Shown: one piece after another, positions 62,428 through 64,000 of the stretch
Layout: every line of letters starts with the position of its first letter
Numbering within the stretch: the first letter of the stretch is position 1
From: Lamellibrachia satsuma
Taxonomy: Eukaryota; Annelida; Polychaeta; Sabellida; Siboglinidae
NCBI GenBank assembly: GCA_033239005.1
Contig: BSQZ01000054.1
Coordinates: forward strand, 572,931-636,930
DNA length: 64,000 bases
Direction: 5' to 3'
The notes under the pieces: generated by a model
Told to the model about the DNA's origin: nothing
The model's input: the letters and a program-made list of their open reading frames with translations, nothing else
The model's database searches: none
Position numbers and translations under genes: made by a program

Positions 62428-63486
62428 TATGTATATCAGAAGTATTCATACAGGAATGTTATTCCTCATAAAATAAAATTGGAGTGGACTCTATTCATAA
62501 TCTTCTAGTTTGTCACAAAATGTCATCACATAATATGTTGCATCTATCAACAAGTAAGGACTTTCTATTAAAATATAGGATGTCCCCAGATAGTTTGTCC
62601 GGAAAGATGGACAGATGGAAGAACAAATAGATGGATGGATGCATCAACAGATGCTTTGTAAAACGGAAGTATTATTATCAAATGTGACATGATAAAATTT
62701 ATGTTTTTGCAGTTTTCCCCAATGCATAGGCAACCTTTTAAACTTAATTTAACTGCAATACATTAATTGGTATAGCTAATACTGAAATGCATCAGACGCC
62801 ACATAGAATAAAATTTATGTTTTTGCAGTTTTCTTCAATGTAACATTAATCTGCAGGCAACTTATAAAAAATATTTAACTGCAGTACATTAATTGTATTC
62901 ATACAGGAAATTGCATGGGAACTGCCATCATATCAGTCTTATGTGGTTGATGCTGGTGACACAATCAAACGTTTGACACGTGTCTCTAGCGACACAGTGT
63001 AGAGACACAGTGCAACAGCTGCAGTTTACCACACACATGAAGACAGTCAATTCAGTTGAGTGCCTTACACAATACTTACTAAAAACGACACACACTGAAC
63101 ATAACCTGTTGTGAGAGATAACCCAATGCACTTCGTGGTTGCAAATAAAGCTTGCTTAAAAATATTAATGAGTCAACCGTGTGCAGCAATTGTCATTTAT
63201 TGATATTTTATTTTCCTGCGGTTTTTTCCACTTCCGAGACTTGGTTTGATGTGAGAGTAATCAATGACACGTTTCAAGGCTTCTTTTTGCCCCGCATGAC
63301 ATGAACACAATACTGGCTTGGAAATGAATACCTGGCAACCTTAATTATAATCATCTGGTGCAACCTGAAATATGTGAAGTTAAAAACAAAATCAATTTGA
63401 CAGTTTGACTTTCCTCTATACAGTGGCTGCAGTATGATCACGTTAGTTCTCACAACATTCACCAGATGGTGCAACCTGCCACATGT

Positions 63487-63488
63487 GC

Positions 63489-63575
<87 letters not shown>
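63487..63575. repeat. (CTG)n / (CAG)n trinucleotide repeat, about 29 units
   Basis: Pure CTG except for one CTT near the start and a final CTT. The minus strand reads CAG/AGC/GCA; no flanking exon was recognised, so the poly-Ser or poly-Gln readings are not supported as protein. Confidence 0.95.
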
Positions 63576-63577
<2 letters not shown>

Positions 63578-64000
63578 GAAAGTAATAAGTGAGTGCCACT
63601 TAAGAACATAGTAGGTATGTCATGTAGATAAACCTAATAATATCGTACAGAGAAATAATATTCCACCAAATTACAATACTTATTGTTCATGTATGTAAAG
63701 ACAGACTGGTTGGTGTGTGAATGGACACCTAGGCAGTCTCAGGGAATATATGCATACATGCTATATGTGAGCCAAAACTAAAATCTGCTTCCCAGAATCC
63801 AGCCAAAATCAAATATAAAGTTCTATTACAATATTACAGTGATGTGACATGACATTCAAGGATCAACACTATATTGCATGAATGCCACTAGAATTGTGAA
63901 TATAGTGCCCGCAACATTTTATGTGACACCGACTACTTAGACACACATGACAAATATGAGGAATAGTAATAACAGAGAACCATGCAACCAGTGCACAACG

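Larger units (their letters stand above)
61698..64000. other. Complexin upstream region
   Basis: Holds CGCA-rich repeats (61983-62035), the AT tract, and the CTG tract. From about 62450 to 63470 and after 63600 no gene is visible; an imperfect direct repeat of the ATAAAATTTATGTTTTTGCAG type occurs at 62693 and 62808. Confidence 0.5.

Noticed and set aside
63274..63609. Poly-Ser ORF as a coding homopolymer
   Set aside because: No splice-supported flanking exon or family similarity on either side of the CTG tract.

Overview
This is eukaryotic DNA from an animal nuclear genome: four conserved protein-coding genes split into many short exons, with long AT-rich introns full of minisatellites, (AT)n tracts, non-LTR retrotransposon ends, a tRNA-derived SINE and foldback elements. 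The gene set and the complexin ending in a CaaX box fit a bilaterian invertebrate, possibly marine (lophotrochozoan or invertebrate deuterostome). I cannot name the species. All exon models were built by eye from splice signals, reading-frame phase and remembered family similarity, without RNA data.

Layout. 573-6437 (+): six last coding exons of HTRA2/Omi, the mitochondrial intermembrane-space serine protease; the 5' end lies outside the window. 8371-20962 (-): a complete 18-exon galactocerebrosidase (GALC), a lysosomal galactosylceramidase, with two GC-AG introns. 22180-44730 (+): a complete 22-exon mitochondrial glycerol-3-phosphate acyltransferase, closest to GPAT2, head to head with GALC across about 1.2 kb. 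61697-51642 (-): complexin, a SNARE-binding synaptic protein, with two possible last exons. The four genes are unrelated in function, as is usual in animal genomes.

The most unusual feature is tandem repetition of splice junctions. The GPAT2 intron 30418-34899 starts with about 16 copies of a 38-bp unit that carries its own 5' splice site. It ends with 41 copies of an 85-bp unit that carries the 3' splice site plus nearly the whole next exon; only the last copy has a 5' splice site and only that copy keeps the reading frame. GALC shows smaller versions: a perfect 60-bp duplication of the exon 12 acceptor, decayed reiterations of the exon 8 donor, and a stray truncated second copy of exon 13 between two (TA)n tracts.

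The GPAT2-like protein has Arg instead of the catalytic His of acyltransferase block I, and Lys instead of Arg in block II. Mammalian GPAT2 and its fly counterpart act in piRNA production, so loss of enzyme activity would be compatible with that role. Other arrays fill the GPAT2 introns (24, 24, 42 and 19 bp units) and give long but meaningless ORFs. The gene-free stretches 44731-51641 and 61698-64000 hold mainly repeats.
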